The notes under the pieces: model-generated
What the model was told of the DNA's origin: nothing
What the model saw: the letters and a program-made list of their open reading frames with translations, nothing else
Database searches by the model: none
Assembly (NCBI GenBank): GCA_947683425.1
Contig: CANTUQ010000055.1
Location: 20,392,001-20,456,000, forward strand
DNA from: Excoecaria cochinchinensis
Taxonomy: Eukaryota; Streptophyta; Magnoliopsida; Malpighiales; Euphorbiaceae
Reading direction: 5' to 3'
Length of the DNA: 64,000 nt
In this document: positions 27,924-38,917 of the stretch, piece after piece
Layout of the letters: each line of letters begins with the position of its first letter
Numbering within the stretch: the first letter of the stretch is position 1
Position numbers and translations under genes: made by a program

Positions 27924-28141
27924 ACGGTTTTTAAAAGTCCAGCTGCGGACTTGTTAAATGCAGAACTACTTCTTATCTTTGTTTCTTTTTATCATTTAAT
28001 GGTATTTTGTTTAGGAAGTTAATCTTGTTGCATTTTGTAAATTTTATGTTTAGAAGAGAAATCATGTTTTGTTGGAGAAGGCTCAAAACAATTGTATCAA
28101 GAGATTTAGAGGAATTGATGAATTTGTGCAAGTGTGCAGGT

Positions 28142-28599
28142 GGTCACGGTCGCATTGAAACTCATTGTGACCGTGACCAAAGGAGGATGCATTCTGGATT
28201 CTGGTTGATGCACATGTCACGGTCACAATGAAACTCATTGTGACCGTGACCATCAGGTAAGTTACATTATGTTTTGAGGTGTGCACATGTCATTCATTGT
28301 CACCGTGAGATAAAATAAGTTACATTCTGTTCTGAGGTATGTACATGTCACGGTGACAATGAATTTCATTGTCACCGTGAGGTAGAGTGAGTTACATTCT
28401 GTTTTCAAACTGGGTTATGTCACGGTGACAATGAAATTCATTGTGACCGTGACATAATGCACATTCAATTCTGTTTTCAAATTTTGTTATGTCACGGTGA
28501 CAATGAATTTCATTGTCACCGTGATCCCATGGAGGTTCAATTCTGGATTGCAAACTTTGGATATGTCACGGTCATAATGAAACTCATTATGACCGTGAC
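28142..28599. repeat. second palindrome array of E6, between pol and env-like ORF
   Basis: Palindromes lie at 28142-28178, 28216-28250, 28347-28380, 28419-28453, 28491-28524 and 28565-28599, with a lone right half at 28286-28310. They are the same type as in the LTR (TCACGGTGACAATGA arms). Spacers share fragments such as GTTACATTCTGTT, so the array grew by duplication of a ~70-bp unit. In 28565-28599 both arms carry the same C to T change (GTCATAATGA facing TCATTATGAC), so the dyad stays perfect. Confidence 0.95.
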
Positions 28600-28612
28600 C
28601 CACGAAAAGAAC

Positions 28613-28622
28613 TTTTAAAAAT
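28613..28622 (+). promoter_or_regulatory. putative internal promoter of the env-like gene
   Basis: TTTTAAAAAT lies 13 bp after the last palindrome, close to the 11-bp array-to-TATA spacing in the LTR. A pyrimidine-rich leader (28640-28740) and a splice donor follow. There is no direct evidence of transcription; the call rests on matching the LTR promoter layout. Confidence 0.45.
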
Positions 28623-28753
28623 CCCAGTTTTCTATTTGTTATTTCTCACTTTTTCACATCTCATTCACTCGCACCGTGCACCATTTCTTCTTCGCTGCAT
28701 TCTCTGTGTCATTTTCTCTCTTTTAGACCATCATCCCGAATTTTCTACAACAA

Positions 28754-29546
28754 GTAAGTAGTTTTCTCTTCCTTTTTAATTTTATTTCAATTCATTTATT
28801 TGTCTTTTTCTTCCTCCCTGCGTTCCCTGTTCAAATTGATCTCTATGGCTGTGATTGAGGCGATTCCTGTGCTGATGTTTTTTGTTTTTCTTCCTTGATG
28901 AGTTTTGATTCAAGCTGTGCATCCCTTAAATTCTTACTTCCCCATTTCAATTTGTTTTTCTTTATTAAGAACGAGTTGGGTTGGGTTGTTAGGGCAAGTA
29001 TGTGTATATGATTTAAATTGAAATCTTTCTTCAAATTCTTGGTTCATAATGGAAATTGCTGGTTTTTAATTGTTTAATCTGTATTGTAATGCCTGATTGT
29101 TGACATTATGGGTTGTTAGTATGATCTTTGAGCTTCAATTTAATCAGTAACTTATCTGCATACCAGGTGTTTGACTAAATGTCTGAATGAATGATTTTCT
29201 TGTTTTTTCCAAATCCTGCCAATTTGAAATGCCAAGATTATTTCGCAATAATGTTCAAATGAGTGTGTTGTTCTCATTTATTAATTTTGCCTTTTGACAG
29301 TAGCTCAAATTCTCTTAACCTTTTATTGCATTTTGTGGGTTTAATACTGCACTTGCACATAACTTTTGCTGAATTATGCTTCTATCATTTGAATTCTTCT
29401 TGCATTATTGCATCTTTTACGTTATTCATTTGGAATTGAGAGATTGCCCCAGGTTAGCATAAACTTGCCATTATGCTGTATTTTTAAAATCCAATGCTAT
29501 TGATGCCATCTCATGCTATTAAACTTGATTTTTCCATGTTGTGCAG
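28754..29546 (+). other. predicted intron in the env-like leader (793 nt)
   Basis: The donor is ACAA|GTAAGT at 28754. The acceptor is TTGTGCAG at 29539-29546, preceded by a pyrimidine-rich tract and ATTAAAC-like branch candidates. Removing it joins A28753 to TG at 29547-29548 and so forms an ATG in the context ACAATGGCT, the plant start consensus. The interval itself is T-rich and lacks long ORFs, as plant introns do. Confidence 0.7.
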
Positions 29547-30736
29547 TGGCTCCTAAGCGCAAAAGCTCTGCTCTTGCTTCCAGCTCCATCAGCCCACCCC
29601 CGAGCCAACAATCAGTAGATATTTCGAAGGTCCCTAAGTGGGTACCGGTACCAAAGAAAGATGTTTATGCTCTGTTCTCTAAGTGCTCCTATGTCCCGAT
29701 GACATATTTGAATTTTGATCTATTGCAGAAGCTCGGTATTAGAGATCAAGTACAACATCTAATAGCCAACATCGGTTGGGAGAGGGTGTTCTCAACACGG
29801 GAGAAGGTATATCCGCAATTGACAAGGGATTTTGCGTCGACCGTCACCTGTCGACCGGGATGCGACCTCACCCGAGACCCAGGTACGGTGTCTTTTTGGT
29901 TGGATGGAACTTCTTACAATCTCACTTTTCATCAATTTTTCGAATACCTTGGTTTTCCACACCTTGTACCCGATTGTTTTGAGGGGTATGATAAGGATGC
30001 TGCTTGGGCCACTATTAGAGACACGGCTACAGCTACCATGTATGTCTCGGGCAAGACGAAAGCCCACCATTTGGACGACCATGTTCTGCGCATCATCCAT
30101 AGATTCTTCTCACTTTCTCTCCTCAGCCATGTAGATTCGGCAGGACAGATAAACTTACCCGAAGCTTTATTCCTTGCTTGCATGGTTCGGGATGTTAGAA
30201 TCAATGGCGCTACTCATGTTTGGCATAAATTGGAGGAGATGCAATGGCATCCAAGGAAAGTGAAAAAAATCGCACTGGGCGGATTCGACACAATGATAGC
30301 CAAGAGGGTTAACCATCCATTGGGCAAGTACAAGGTTTTATCTTCTATTCATGTAATTGATGATAAGATGCTGAGGAATATGAAAGTTATAGTCAAAGAT
30401 CCAACAACAGCGGATGGTTATCGGTTATCAACCCGGGATGAGTATTTGCATGGTGTAGAGCGCGGTTTACCTCATGAGCAGGAGGATGAACCTGAGGCAC
30501 CGGTCCCTCCTGCACCAGAGCCTGCGCAATTATCATCACAGCAGTATGACGCTCTGATAGCACGCATGGACATCATCGCTACTTCAGTGGACACCCTTGC
30601 CACATCTGTAGGCACCATCTCAGCGTCTCAGGCAGACATGCAGTCTCAGATGGACCAGCTAATCCATGGATTCTCCGCCTGGTCTGCGCGGTTTGATACC
30701 CATTTCCCACCGCCACCACCACCATCAGATCCATGA
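29547..30736 (+). CDS. E6 env-like / Athila additional ORF, intact
   Basis: An open frame of about 396 codons after the acceptor. Reading unspliced, the frame opens upstream at ATG 29513, but that ATG lies inside the predicted intron. I therefore prefer the start made by splicing, giving a protein beginning M-A-P-K-R-K, a basic cluster that could be a nuclear signal. The central part (PKWVPVPKKDVYALF, then SFWLDGT and FFEYLGFP) belongs to the plant-retrotransposon protein family found after pol in Athila elements. The equivalent FWFDG block occurs in E8 (43223-45232). The C-terminal ~100 residues are Pro-rich, then a Ser/Gln-rich heptad-like segment (coiled-coil candidate), then a Pro tail. 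I see no clear signal peptide or transmembrane segment, so an envelope role is unsupported; the name is positional. It ends in TGA at 30734. No stop or frameshift breaks it, unlike gag-pol. Confidence 0.8.
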
Positions 30737-32435
30737 TCAGGGAGACCTCTTATCTTTTGTTTGACTTTTATTTATTTTATTTTTATTTTTCTTTTTGATA
30801 TGTAATATTATTACTTGCTGGGGATAGCAAGTTTTTATGTGGGGGGTAGGAGACATTAATTTCATATTATATATGTAATTAACAGCCATCCCATTGATGT
30901 ATGATGCATGATTATTTCTGTTTTAGTTTCGTCATACTTTATTGTTGTTGCCTAAATATATTTATCTCAGCTTAGCTTATCCTCAGTTATTCCTGTTGTG
31001 AATGTTTTGAACTTTAATTGGAGAATAGTCTATCTTAAAAACTGATCTTGGCAAATGAATAGTTGGAAGTTTTAGAAGCAAATTGAATCTCAATCAGTCA
31101 TATATCTTGCGATTTCCAATCTTTTATGCACTATAGGCTGTTTGTAAAAATTGAAAAATCCAGTGCGTAAGAGTTTTTGAGTAAAGGAATGCTAGGATAG
31201 TTATAACCTTCCTCATCACCCTTCGAAACATGATAACAACTTAAACAAGTTTAGGACATGATAAAGGCAATTTGTTTCTTTGATAACCACTTTTAAATAG
31301 CTTTAGACCCACCGGTTTACGTTATTTCCATTGCTAGCCCCATTGAGCTGATTTAGTATGCTAAAAGCGTACTACGAAATTTTCTTGTTACACTATTATT
31401 TTACCATTTAGCCTAAATGCCTTTGCCTACCCTTTTCTAAGAATTGGCCACTCTAGGATTGGGTTGGAATATCATTGAAAGTTGAATAAGGGTATCTATG
31501 TTGAAATAGTGAAAGTGTGGGAAGAATTGTTGAATTTTGTGGGTGTTATTTAGTATGGTGTTAAACTTTCCCTCATTAGAAAAAAAAAATGGGTATAAGA
31601 AATTCTAGACTTTGGGTACCCTAGAAAAAAAGAAGAGAAAGAAAAATAATGAAGAAAAAAAAGAGAAAGAAAGAAAAAAAAAAAGAGAAAGAAAAATAAT
31701 GATGAAAAAAAAATGAAAGTTCAATGAGTTTTGTCGTTTCTTTTAGTCAATTTTGATTATTGAATATCGAAAAATTCAAGTGTGGGGTACCTTTGAGTAG
31801 AAAAAGATATACTCATATTTACGGAATTGGGTTTAAAAGTGAATTAAAAGGGAAGTTCATCACTTTGTTGTTGTTGAGTTCAATGCATATTGTGTATGGA
31901 GAAGTTTAGACAACATTGGAAATTATGGGTGAATTGAAGGTAGGATCTGGACAATCTTGTTCAGTTTTGGGTAGTTGAAACTTAAGGTAGAGTGGCTAAT
32001 ACTTTGTTTGAATTCTTTAACTTTTCTTGTTAGCCAATACCTTAACCTAACATTACAACCCTGGAATAAGTCCTTTTGATTCTATTCTTGATTTGAGTTG
32101 TTTAAGTGGAAATGACCCTTGTGGTTCCGGTGCTAAAGGAGAGGCGTATGATTATTCTGAGTTTTAAGCGCGAAACCTATATGCGAATTCATTTGCATAT
32201 TTAATTTCTTTGCTCAATTATTGGAATGCATTGGTTGTTTTGTTTTGAAAAGAGAAAATTGGTTTTGAGCCTAACAGACACACATGTGAAATTACTTGAT
32301 ATAAATTGATGTGAGGATTTGTAACTAAGACCCTTCTGCTTGCTACTAGGATTATTTTTGAGTTTTCGTATTCTGAGTTAGAGTTTGAAATTTCATGAAT
32401 GTAGATAATTCATTTAGTCGAGGACGAGCAAAGTC
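30737..32435 (+). other. E6 3' untranslated region
   Basis: 1.7 kb non-coding. It holds an A/GA-rich tract (31580-31710) and copies of a PPT-like motif: TGTGGGGGGTAGG (30839-30851) and AAGTGTGGGGTAC (31778-31790). No ORF of note. Confidence 0.7.
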
Positions 32436-32451
32436 TAAGTGTGGGGTATTT
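32436..32451 (+). other. E6 polypurine tract
   Basis: AAGTGTGGGGTATTT just before the TGATAACTT start of the 3' LTR, preceded by GAGGACGAGCAAAG. This is the usual Athila arrangement. Confidence 0.8.
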
Positions 32452-32642
32452 TGATAACTTCAATACAGTACTTAGTTTTGAGGGTGTTTTTATATGATTT
32501 TAGGTGTTTAGTTGTGTTTTTGTGTTAGGTTTTGTTTCCTTTAGGTTAATTTTACTAATCTTAGTCAAATTGGAATTTTGATGCATTATAGATTGTTTTT
32601 TATGGATTTTTATTTGTCTTTGCAGGTGAGGTTCTAGGTACA

Positions 32643-33043
32643 TCACGGTCACAATGAAATTCATTGTGACAGTGACATAAAGAGAAGTGGAAGTCAGGAG
32701 CTGACCAAGATGGGTCACGGTCACAATGGATGTCATTGTGACCGTGACATAGCGAACGATTGGGCAGAATGCAAGTAGGAAGTATGTCACGGTGACAATC
32801 AATTTCATTGTCACCGTGACATAAAAATCATCAAGGCAGAATCAAAGCAGCACGTACCTCACGGTCACAATGGATTCCATTGTGACAGTGACATAATTAT
32901 ATCCTGGACAAAAGCGAAACTTTGAAGACCTCACGGTGACAATGAATTTAATTGTCACCGTGACCCCTCTCCTGTGCGTGAAAGGAATTTGAAATTTTCG
33001 ACTAGACATGGTGACAATGAATTTCATTGTCACCGTGACCCAT
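32643..33043. repeat. palindrome array in the E6 3' LTR
   Basis: Same six palindromes as 20737-21133. The unit near 32935-32965 is a perfect dyad here, while the 5' LTR copy (21025-21057) has one mismatch. The fourth unit is perfect in the 5' LTR at the position where this copy has GTGACAGTGAC. Confidence 0.95.
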
Positions 33044-33870
33044 TTGGAACTATAAAAACGCACTTTTCTCTTTGGCTAGGGTTCCGAATTTTTTAGTTAG
33101 TTTTTGTTATTAGTTTTGGCACCTGAGATTTTCTGAGTGATTCTTCGGTTCTAAACTTTAATCTTCATTCTTGCTTTGAGATTTTAATTAGAAATTGAGA
33201 GTAATTTTCATTAGATGCATAGTTAATTTCCAAAGTTAGTTAGTTTTCTAGTTTTCCAAAATTTTGGTTTTATTCTCTATTAAAGATCTGAAGAAGAAGA
33301 CTGAAGAACGTGGGATTCAACCGGGATTTCTACCTCAATGAATTTTTGGGTTTATTCTTTCCTTTATTCTTTTGAATTTGTAATGGATTGTGAGTAGTTT
33401 CTTAGTTGTTTGGGGGATCTCTAAACCCCTACCTTAGATGTGAACTCTAAACATATTTTGATATTTGATATATGAATGAGGGTTTATTTCACTGGTTATT
33501 ATTGTCAAATCATGAGATGTATGTTTTCAAGTTAATTTCCTGTTTTGATGAATGGATTAATTCATGTATCTTAATTGGTTATTGAATTGAATGATTAAAT
33601 GTCATGATAATTTATCTTCAGATTTTCTGTCATGTTTGCTGTAACATTTGGACTTCTCCGGAAGGGAATCCATATGTGCATGTTTTCGTGGTTTAAGATT
33701 TGAGTGAGGAGTGAAATAAGTAGGTTTTGGGTTGTTTGGCTCCGGAATGGGAAAGCAAACCGAACCTAGGATTTTAGACCCGTGATTAGGCTAGTTGTAT
33801 GACTTGCTCCGGAATGGGACGTCATGTAATTAGAGTAGCTTGCTCTGGAATGGGACACTTGGGTTAAGAG

Positions 33871-34906
33871 TGTAACACCCCCTTCCCATACGTAGGTGAT
33901 CCCATCCAAGCAGGAGTGAGATGCCGTATGAGTAAAGGTGCCACCAAGCAAGTACAAAGTAAAACATACATTCATTCAAACATACATTCAGAAAATACAG
34001 AATAATTAAAAACTTTACATGCAGAAAGCAAAAGCTGATCATGCATTACTATAATAAACTATTACAATAATGATCTGATCAACTAGCTGATACAAAATAA
34101 TATTACATATACAAAATATAGATACAAAAGCGGAAGCTGATACATAACTGATACAGAGAGTTCTATACAAAAAGAATCATCACTGATACAAAACTGAGCC
34201 CTACACTAATCGACTAACTGTCACACCCCCTTCCCATACGTAGGCGATCCCATCCAAGCAGGAGTGAGATGCCGTATGAGTAAAGGTGCCACCAAGCAAG
34301 TACAAAGTAAAACATACATTCATTCAAACATACATTCAGAAAATACAGAATAATTAAAAACTTTACATGCAGAAAGCAAAAGCTGATCATGCATTACTAT
34401 AATAAACTATTACAATAATGATCTGATCAACTAGCTGATACAAAATAATATTACATATACAAAATATAGATACAAAAGCGGAAGCTGATACATAACTGAT
34501 ACAGAGAGTTCTATACAAAAAGAATCATCACTGATACAAAACTGAGCCCTACACTAATCTACTAACTGTAACACCCCCTTCCCATACGTAGGCGATCCCA
34601 TCCAAGCAGGAGTGAGATGCCATATGAGTAAAGGTGCCACCAAGCAAGTACAAAGTAAAACATACATTCATTCAAACATACATTCAGAAAATACAGAATA
34701 ATTAAAAACTTGATATGCAGAAAGCAAAAGCTGATCATGCATTACTATAATAAACTATTACAATAATGATCTGATCAACTAGCTGATACAAAATAATATT
34801 ACATATACAAAATATAGATACAAAAGCGGAAGCTGATACATAACTGATACAGAGAGTTCTATACAAAAAGAATCATCACTGATACAAAACTGAGCCCTAC
34901 ACTAAT
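33871..34906 (-). repeat. three tandem 348-bp copies of the E7 LTR end
   Basis: Copies start at 33871, 34219 and 34567, each with TGT(A/C)ACACCCCC, exactly 348 bp apart and nearly identical. The junctions read ..CACTAATC(G/T)ACTAAC|TGT. ACTAAC is the spacer that precedes the LTR end next to the primer site in E9 (54879-54884). The third copy runs on into the rest of the LTR at about 34907. Confidence 0.92.
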
Positions 34907-35270
34907 CCCTTCTGTGTTGGCTTGATGACGGCGACTCTCCCAAAGCAAAACGCCTTCTGCACCTGCACGGGTAAAAACACCGTGCTAAGCGATAAACGCT
35001 TAGTGGGGAAACACACGTAAATAATGGATGGCCATTCACAATGGTCGTCAAGGCATAACACATTCACAATGGCAGAATGCAAGGCTATAACATAATCCAT
35101 ATAAACATGCTCGTATTTAAAAGCCATACATTCAGTATCTCATAATCATATCCATTCCAGAATAATCCAACATATGTTTCATCATTAAATTCATTCAGAC
35201 AATCCATTCATAGCCAGATCAGATCAGAACAATTCCATTAACATTTAAAGAACACCTGCTGACTCTAGAT

Positions 35271-35512
35271 AGTGGATAACGAGTGTACTGAGGGTACCTT
35301 ACGGGTACGAATCGAATACTGAGGGTACCTCACAGGTACAAATCAAAAGTCAATTCATTTTCTCCAAGCACAATATTTTTATACTGAGGGGATCTTAAAC
35401 AAGATCCTAATACTGAAGGGTTCGCGAGGAACCAAACGGGGACCTGATCGGGGTCCAAACTGAACTGAGGGCTGCAGCTAAAGACTCTATTAGGCATGCC
35501 TAACTATCCACT
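35271..35512 (-). repeat. hairpin chain closed by AGTGGATA/TATCCACT (E7)
   Basis: The outer arms are 35271-35278 and 35505-35512. Inside lie GTACC..GGTAC, GGATCTT..AAGATCC, GGTTCGCGAGGAACC, GGACC..GGTCC, GCTGCAGC and TTAGGCATGCCTAA. The equivalent clusters are listed under E4, E5, E9 and E10. Confidence 0.8.
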
Positions 35513-35734
35513 TACTTGACTCTAGCAGGCTAGGCGACATTCAATTCACATTTCAGAGTACAGAATAGAATTCATCAGAAATTCATGATATTATTTATAC
35601 CAGAGCATATAAAAGTATGGCATGCATTATACCACAATATAAATCCATACAGAAGAAATACCAGATTCATTTATGAGTCAAACGCTGGGAAAAGTTTGGA
35701 AAAAGAGCAAAACGGGGAAACGGGCGAGATTGGC

Positions 35735-36200
35735 TAGTCACAAGGCGTGACTGGCTTCCTCACAGGGCAGGTCACGAGTCGTGACTGAGGGTCACGTCTC
35801 GTGACTTGCTCTGTTCCTCGTGGATCAGACGACATCTCTCGCTGATCACGCCACGTCCCTCACAGATCACGCGACGTGATCTCGCAGATCACGCAGCGCC
35901 CTCGCAGGTCACGCGACGTGACTGGACGTCACGTCTCGTGACTTGCTTCAGCACTCTCGCAGGTCACGCGACGTGACTGGTCATCACGTCTCGTGACTTG
36001 CTTCTCTTCAGCTGTAAAATGACTTGCCTTCCCTCAGCCGGTCACGTGGCGTGACGGGGAGTCACGTCTCGTGACTGGCTTCATCTCAACTGGTCACGAG
36101 TTGTGACAGGCAGCCACAACCCGCGACCAGCCTCAAGCTGGCAGGTCACGCGACGTGACCTGAGGTCACGTCTCGTGACTTGCCTCTCTTCTTGGCGAGT
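35735..36200. repeat. inverted-repeat array (E7)
   Basis: Units pair GTCACG(A/C)G or GTCACGCG with CGTGAC, for example 35771-35803, 35907-35942, 35964-35998, 36041-36079 and 36146-36179. A tandem of GATCACGC variants (35835-35895) is a locally altered unit. Confidence 0.85.
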
Positions 36201-37615
36201 CGCGCGACAGCATCAGGAATGACGGGATTTTTTTGACAGAACTCGATTTCCAGAATTTCCAGAACAATAAAATCAATCCAAATTTGATTTAAAACCATAC
36301 AAATCAATTCATACCTTTCAAGGAAGATCCCAAACAATTCAAACAACATATAAACAACTCAAACCAATATTTAATCAACCAAATCAAGAATATATGCAAT
36401 CAAGTTCATCAAGAACATAAACCCTAGAAATTTACAGTAAACTCAAATTATACAAATCACAAGCGATTATTCCCAAACCTGAATTCTAAACTTCTCTCAC
36501 TTAGCTCCACTAGGTCCAGCAACCTCTTTACCCTTTGGATCGCGTGGAGCCTCAGCTAGAACACAAACACAGTAATGAACATCAACATGCAACCCTAAAT
36601 TAAAACTCAACCTAAAGAAGAAGATGAAGAATTACAGCAAGATAAAGACAAGGACATGCACTTACCAAGCTAGGGAATGCCAAGAGAGATTAACTTCACC
36701 AATAAAATCTTGAATCCACACACAAGAGCCCTTAGGGAAAAGGAAAGGAAAAAGAAGAAGACCAGTGAAGAAAGAACGTGAATCTACCAATTCCTTTTCT
36801 TTCTTTCCTTTTTCTTTTTCTTTTCTTTACCCTAAGTAAGTGTCCATTTCTTATTGGTGGAGTTAACCACTCACACTTAAATTCCACATACATCACACAC
36901 ACCTAATGCACTTATAATTAAAGTACCCTACAATGGCATAAACACACACACCCAAGTATTTCTCACTTATAAACACACTAATGCCATGTATGTACCCCCA
37001 TAATAATAAAACCCAAAAACATACATTTTACTAAAATACCCTTATGAAATGCTGAACACATGCGAATGCTACACAGACAGACAGACAGACAAACATGCTC
37101 ATTCTACTAGGGGGCAAATGGGGTGTGACAAAGAGGGTTATCCCGATTTCGTTCATATATGTTTTCTTTATGTGTTTTGATTCATATCTGGGTATGGGGT
37201 GGATGAGTGAACCTGAGCAACGTTTGTCTATGTTTGAATTCTTATCTTGTTAATTTTTCCGTCATTTAGTTTATTGCAATTGTTGCTGTCAATTTAATTT
37301 GATTGTTTCTGTTTACTTATTTTGGTTATTTAAATTCTTTGTTTTTAATCAGTAGTTAATTCAATAAATTCGAACAATTAGGAATTCTTTAGCCTACATT
37401 TGATTTTCATTACTTGCGCACACAGTCTCTTGGGTACGATAACTCGGAGTCTTAAAAATACTCCATTATATTACTTGTCGATTCAGTACACTTGTTGAGG
37501 TCGCGTCAGAAGGTAAGAACAGATTGGTGTGGTTTTGATTCAAATTTGAGATCGATTTTTAAGTTCTGGAAAATGGTAAATCGCATTGCTGTTGAATTTC
37601 CATTTCTCTATTTCT

Positions 37616-38014
37616 GTCACGTGACTAGCCAATAAAAGAGGCCAGTCACGAGTCATGACTCCCAGTCACGACTCGTGACCGACCAGAGAGGCCAGTCACG
37701 AGTGGTGACTGCCAGTCATAACTCGTGACCAGCCAAGAGGAAGCCAGTCACGAGGCGTGACTCCCAGTCACGACTCGTGACCTGCCTGAGAAGGCAGTCA
37801 CGGGTGGTGATTGCCAGTCACGACCCGTGACCAGCCCAAAGAAAGAAGCCAGTCACGAGATGTGACTCCCAGTCATGACTCGTGACCAGCAAGAGGAAAG
37901 GCAAGTCATGTCGTGACCAAAGCCAGTCGCGAGGCGTGACTCCCAGTCACGACTCGTGACCAGCCAGAGAAGGAGGCCAGTCACGAGTTGTGATGCCAGT
38001 CACGACTCGTGACC
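37616..38014. repeat. inverted-repeat array (E5)
   Basis: About eight units pairing CCAGTCACGAG with CTCGTGACC, each with the spacer TGACTCCCAGT or close to it. It opens with the perfect GTCACGTGAC (37616-37625). The array occupies the site that in the related E9 LTRs holds GCTCACG-type repeats. Confidence 0.9.
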
Positions 38015-38917
38015 AGCCAACCTTGTTGGTCACCCCCATTTGGTCTATTTTCCAAAATTTCCCGGTTTTAACTGAAAAACGAATTTCGTATTTCCTCCGA
38101 ATGGACTTATACTGCTGTATGATTCATGTCATACTTTTATATGCTCTTGTATGGCCTTGTCTGTTTTGCCTTGTTACCCTAGTGACTAGTTTTCTTATAA
38201 AATGACTTCCAAATGCTTTTATGGCTTTTTCCCCTACTGTGTGCTATATTACCTTGCTTATATGAATGGTTATCCTAATTTATTTGTGATTAACAATATA
38301 TTATGCATATCCTTGATCAGATCCTCCATTAAGAATAATCTGCAATACTTAAGAGTTTCTTGTATCATTCCACGTCTAAGATTATGCGTTTTAATCATTG
38401 GCATAATATGATTCCACATGTGTTCCTGACATGCTTTAGTATGTTGAGTAGTGATAAAATGTGATTGATTGAACTATTGCATGCTTCAGAATATGAATTG
38501 TATGAGGTACGATTGATAGTATGCTATGCCAAATTTATTTGAATAATATGGTTGATGTCTGAATGCATTATTATGCTTTAGCCTTTGAACTCAATGTGTT
38601 ATGCTTAAATGTAATTTGGATTATGCATGATTGATTCTTAGTTATCCTCACCTACCGCATGATTAGGATTTTGCATTGATAATCATTGGCATGGTAGTGC
38701 TTTCATACCTGATTTTGTCATGCTTTAGAATATTGTTTAATGTTAAAGTGTGTTGAGTGTATTATGTTTTTTAATAGGAATTGTATGATATATGACCGAC
38801 CTTACGAGCATATTTATATGTCTATCATACTCTGGTTTATGCATGATGTATATATATTTATGCGTTGTGCGATTCGAAACGTGAAATGTTTTATGCATGA
38901 CCTGCGAGAGTCAGTCT

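Larger units (their letters stand above)
33871..37130 (-). mobile_element. E7: solo LTR with triplicated end, inserted in the E6 3' LTR
   Basis: TGTAACACCCCC..GGGGTGTGACA with AAGAG on both sides (33866-33870, 37131-37135). The uninterrupted site is present in the E6 5' LTR near 21958. Minus orientation is shown by the order start, inverted-repeat array, hairpin chain, twin hairpin, end, as in E4 and E9. No internal region, so a solo LTR. A target-site tract of TGAC-like tandem ACAGAC (37075-37090) lies near the start. Confidence 0.88.
20546..37508 (+). mobile_element. E6: Athila-like Ty3/gypsy retrotransposon, ~13.7 kb net
   Basis: Flanked by GAAGG (20541-20545, 37509-37513). Both LTRs are 1792 bp net, start TGATAACTT and end GTCGCGTCA. 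Order: LTR, tRNA-Asp primer site, gag-protease-RT-RNase H-integrase in one frame, spacer with inverted-repeat array, intron, env-like ORF, long 3' UTR, polypurine tract, LTR. This order and the tRNA-Asp primer fit the Athila clade. Gag-pol is broken by stops while the env-like ORF is open. Confidence 0.92.
32452..37508 (+). repeat. E6 3' LTR, interrupted by E7
   Basis: 32452-33870 plus 37136-37508 gives 1792 bp, equal to the 5' LTR. Differences from the 5' LTR are sparse single bases. The palindrome array recurs at 32643-33043 and the TATA box at 33051-33058. Confidence 0.92.

Noticed and set aside
33871..34906. Satellite DNA
   Set aside because: Only three units, bounded by an LTR terminus and a target duplication, so part of E7.
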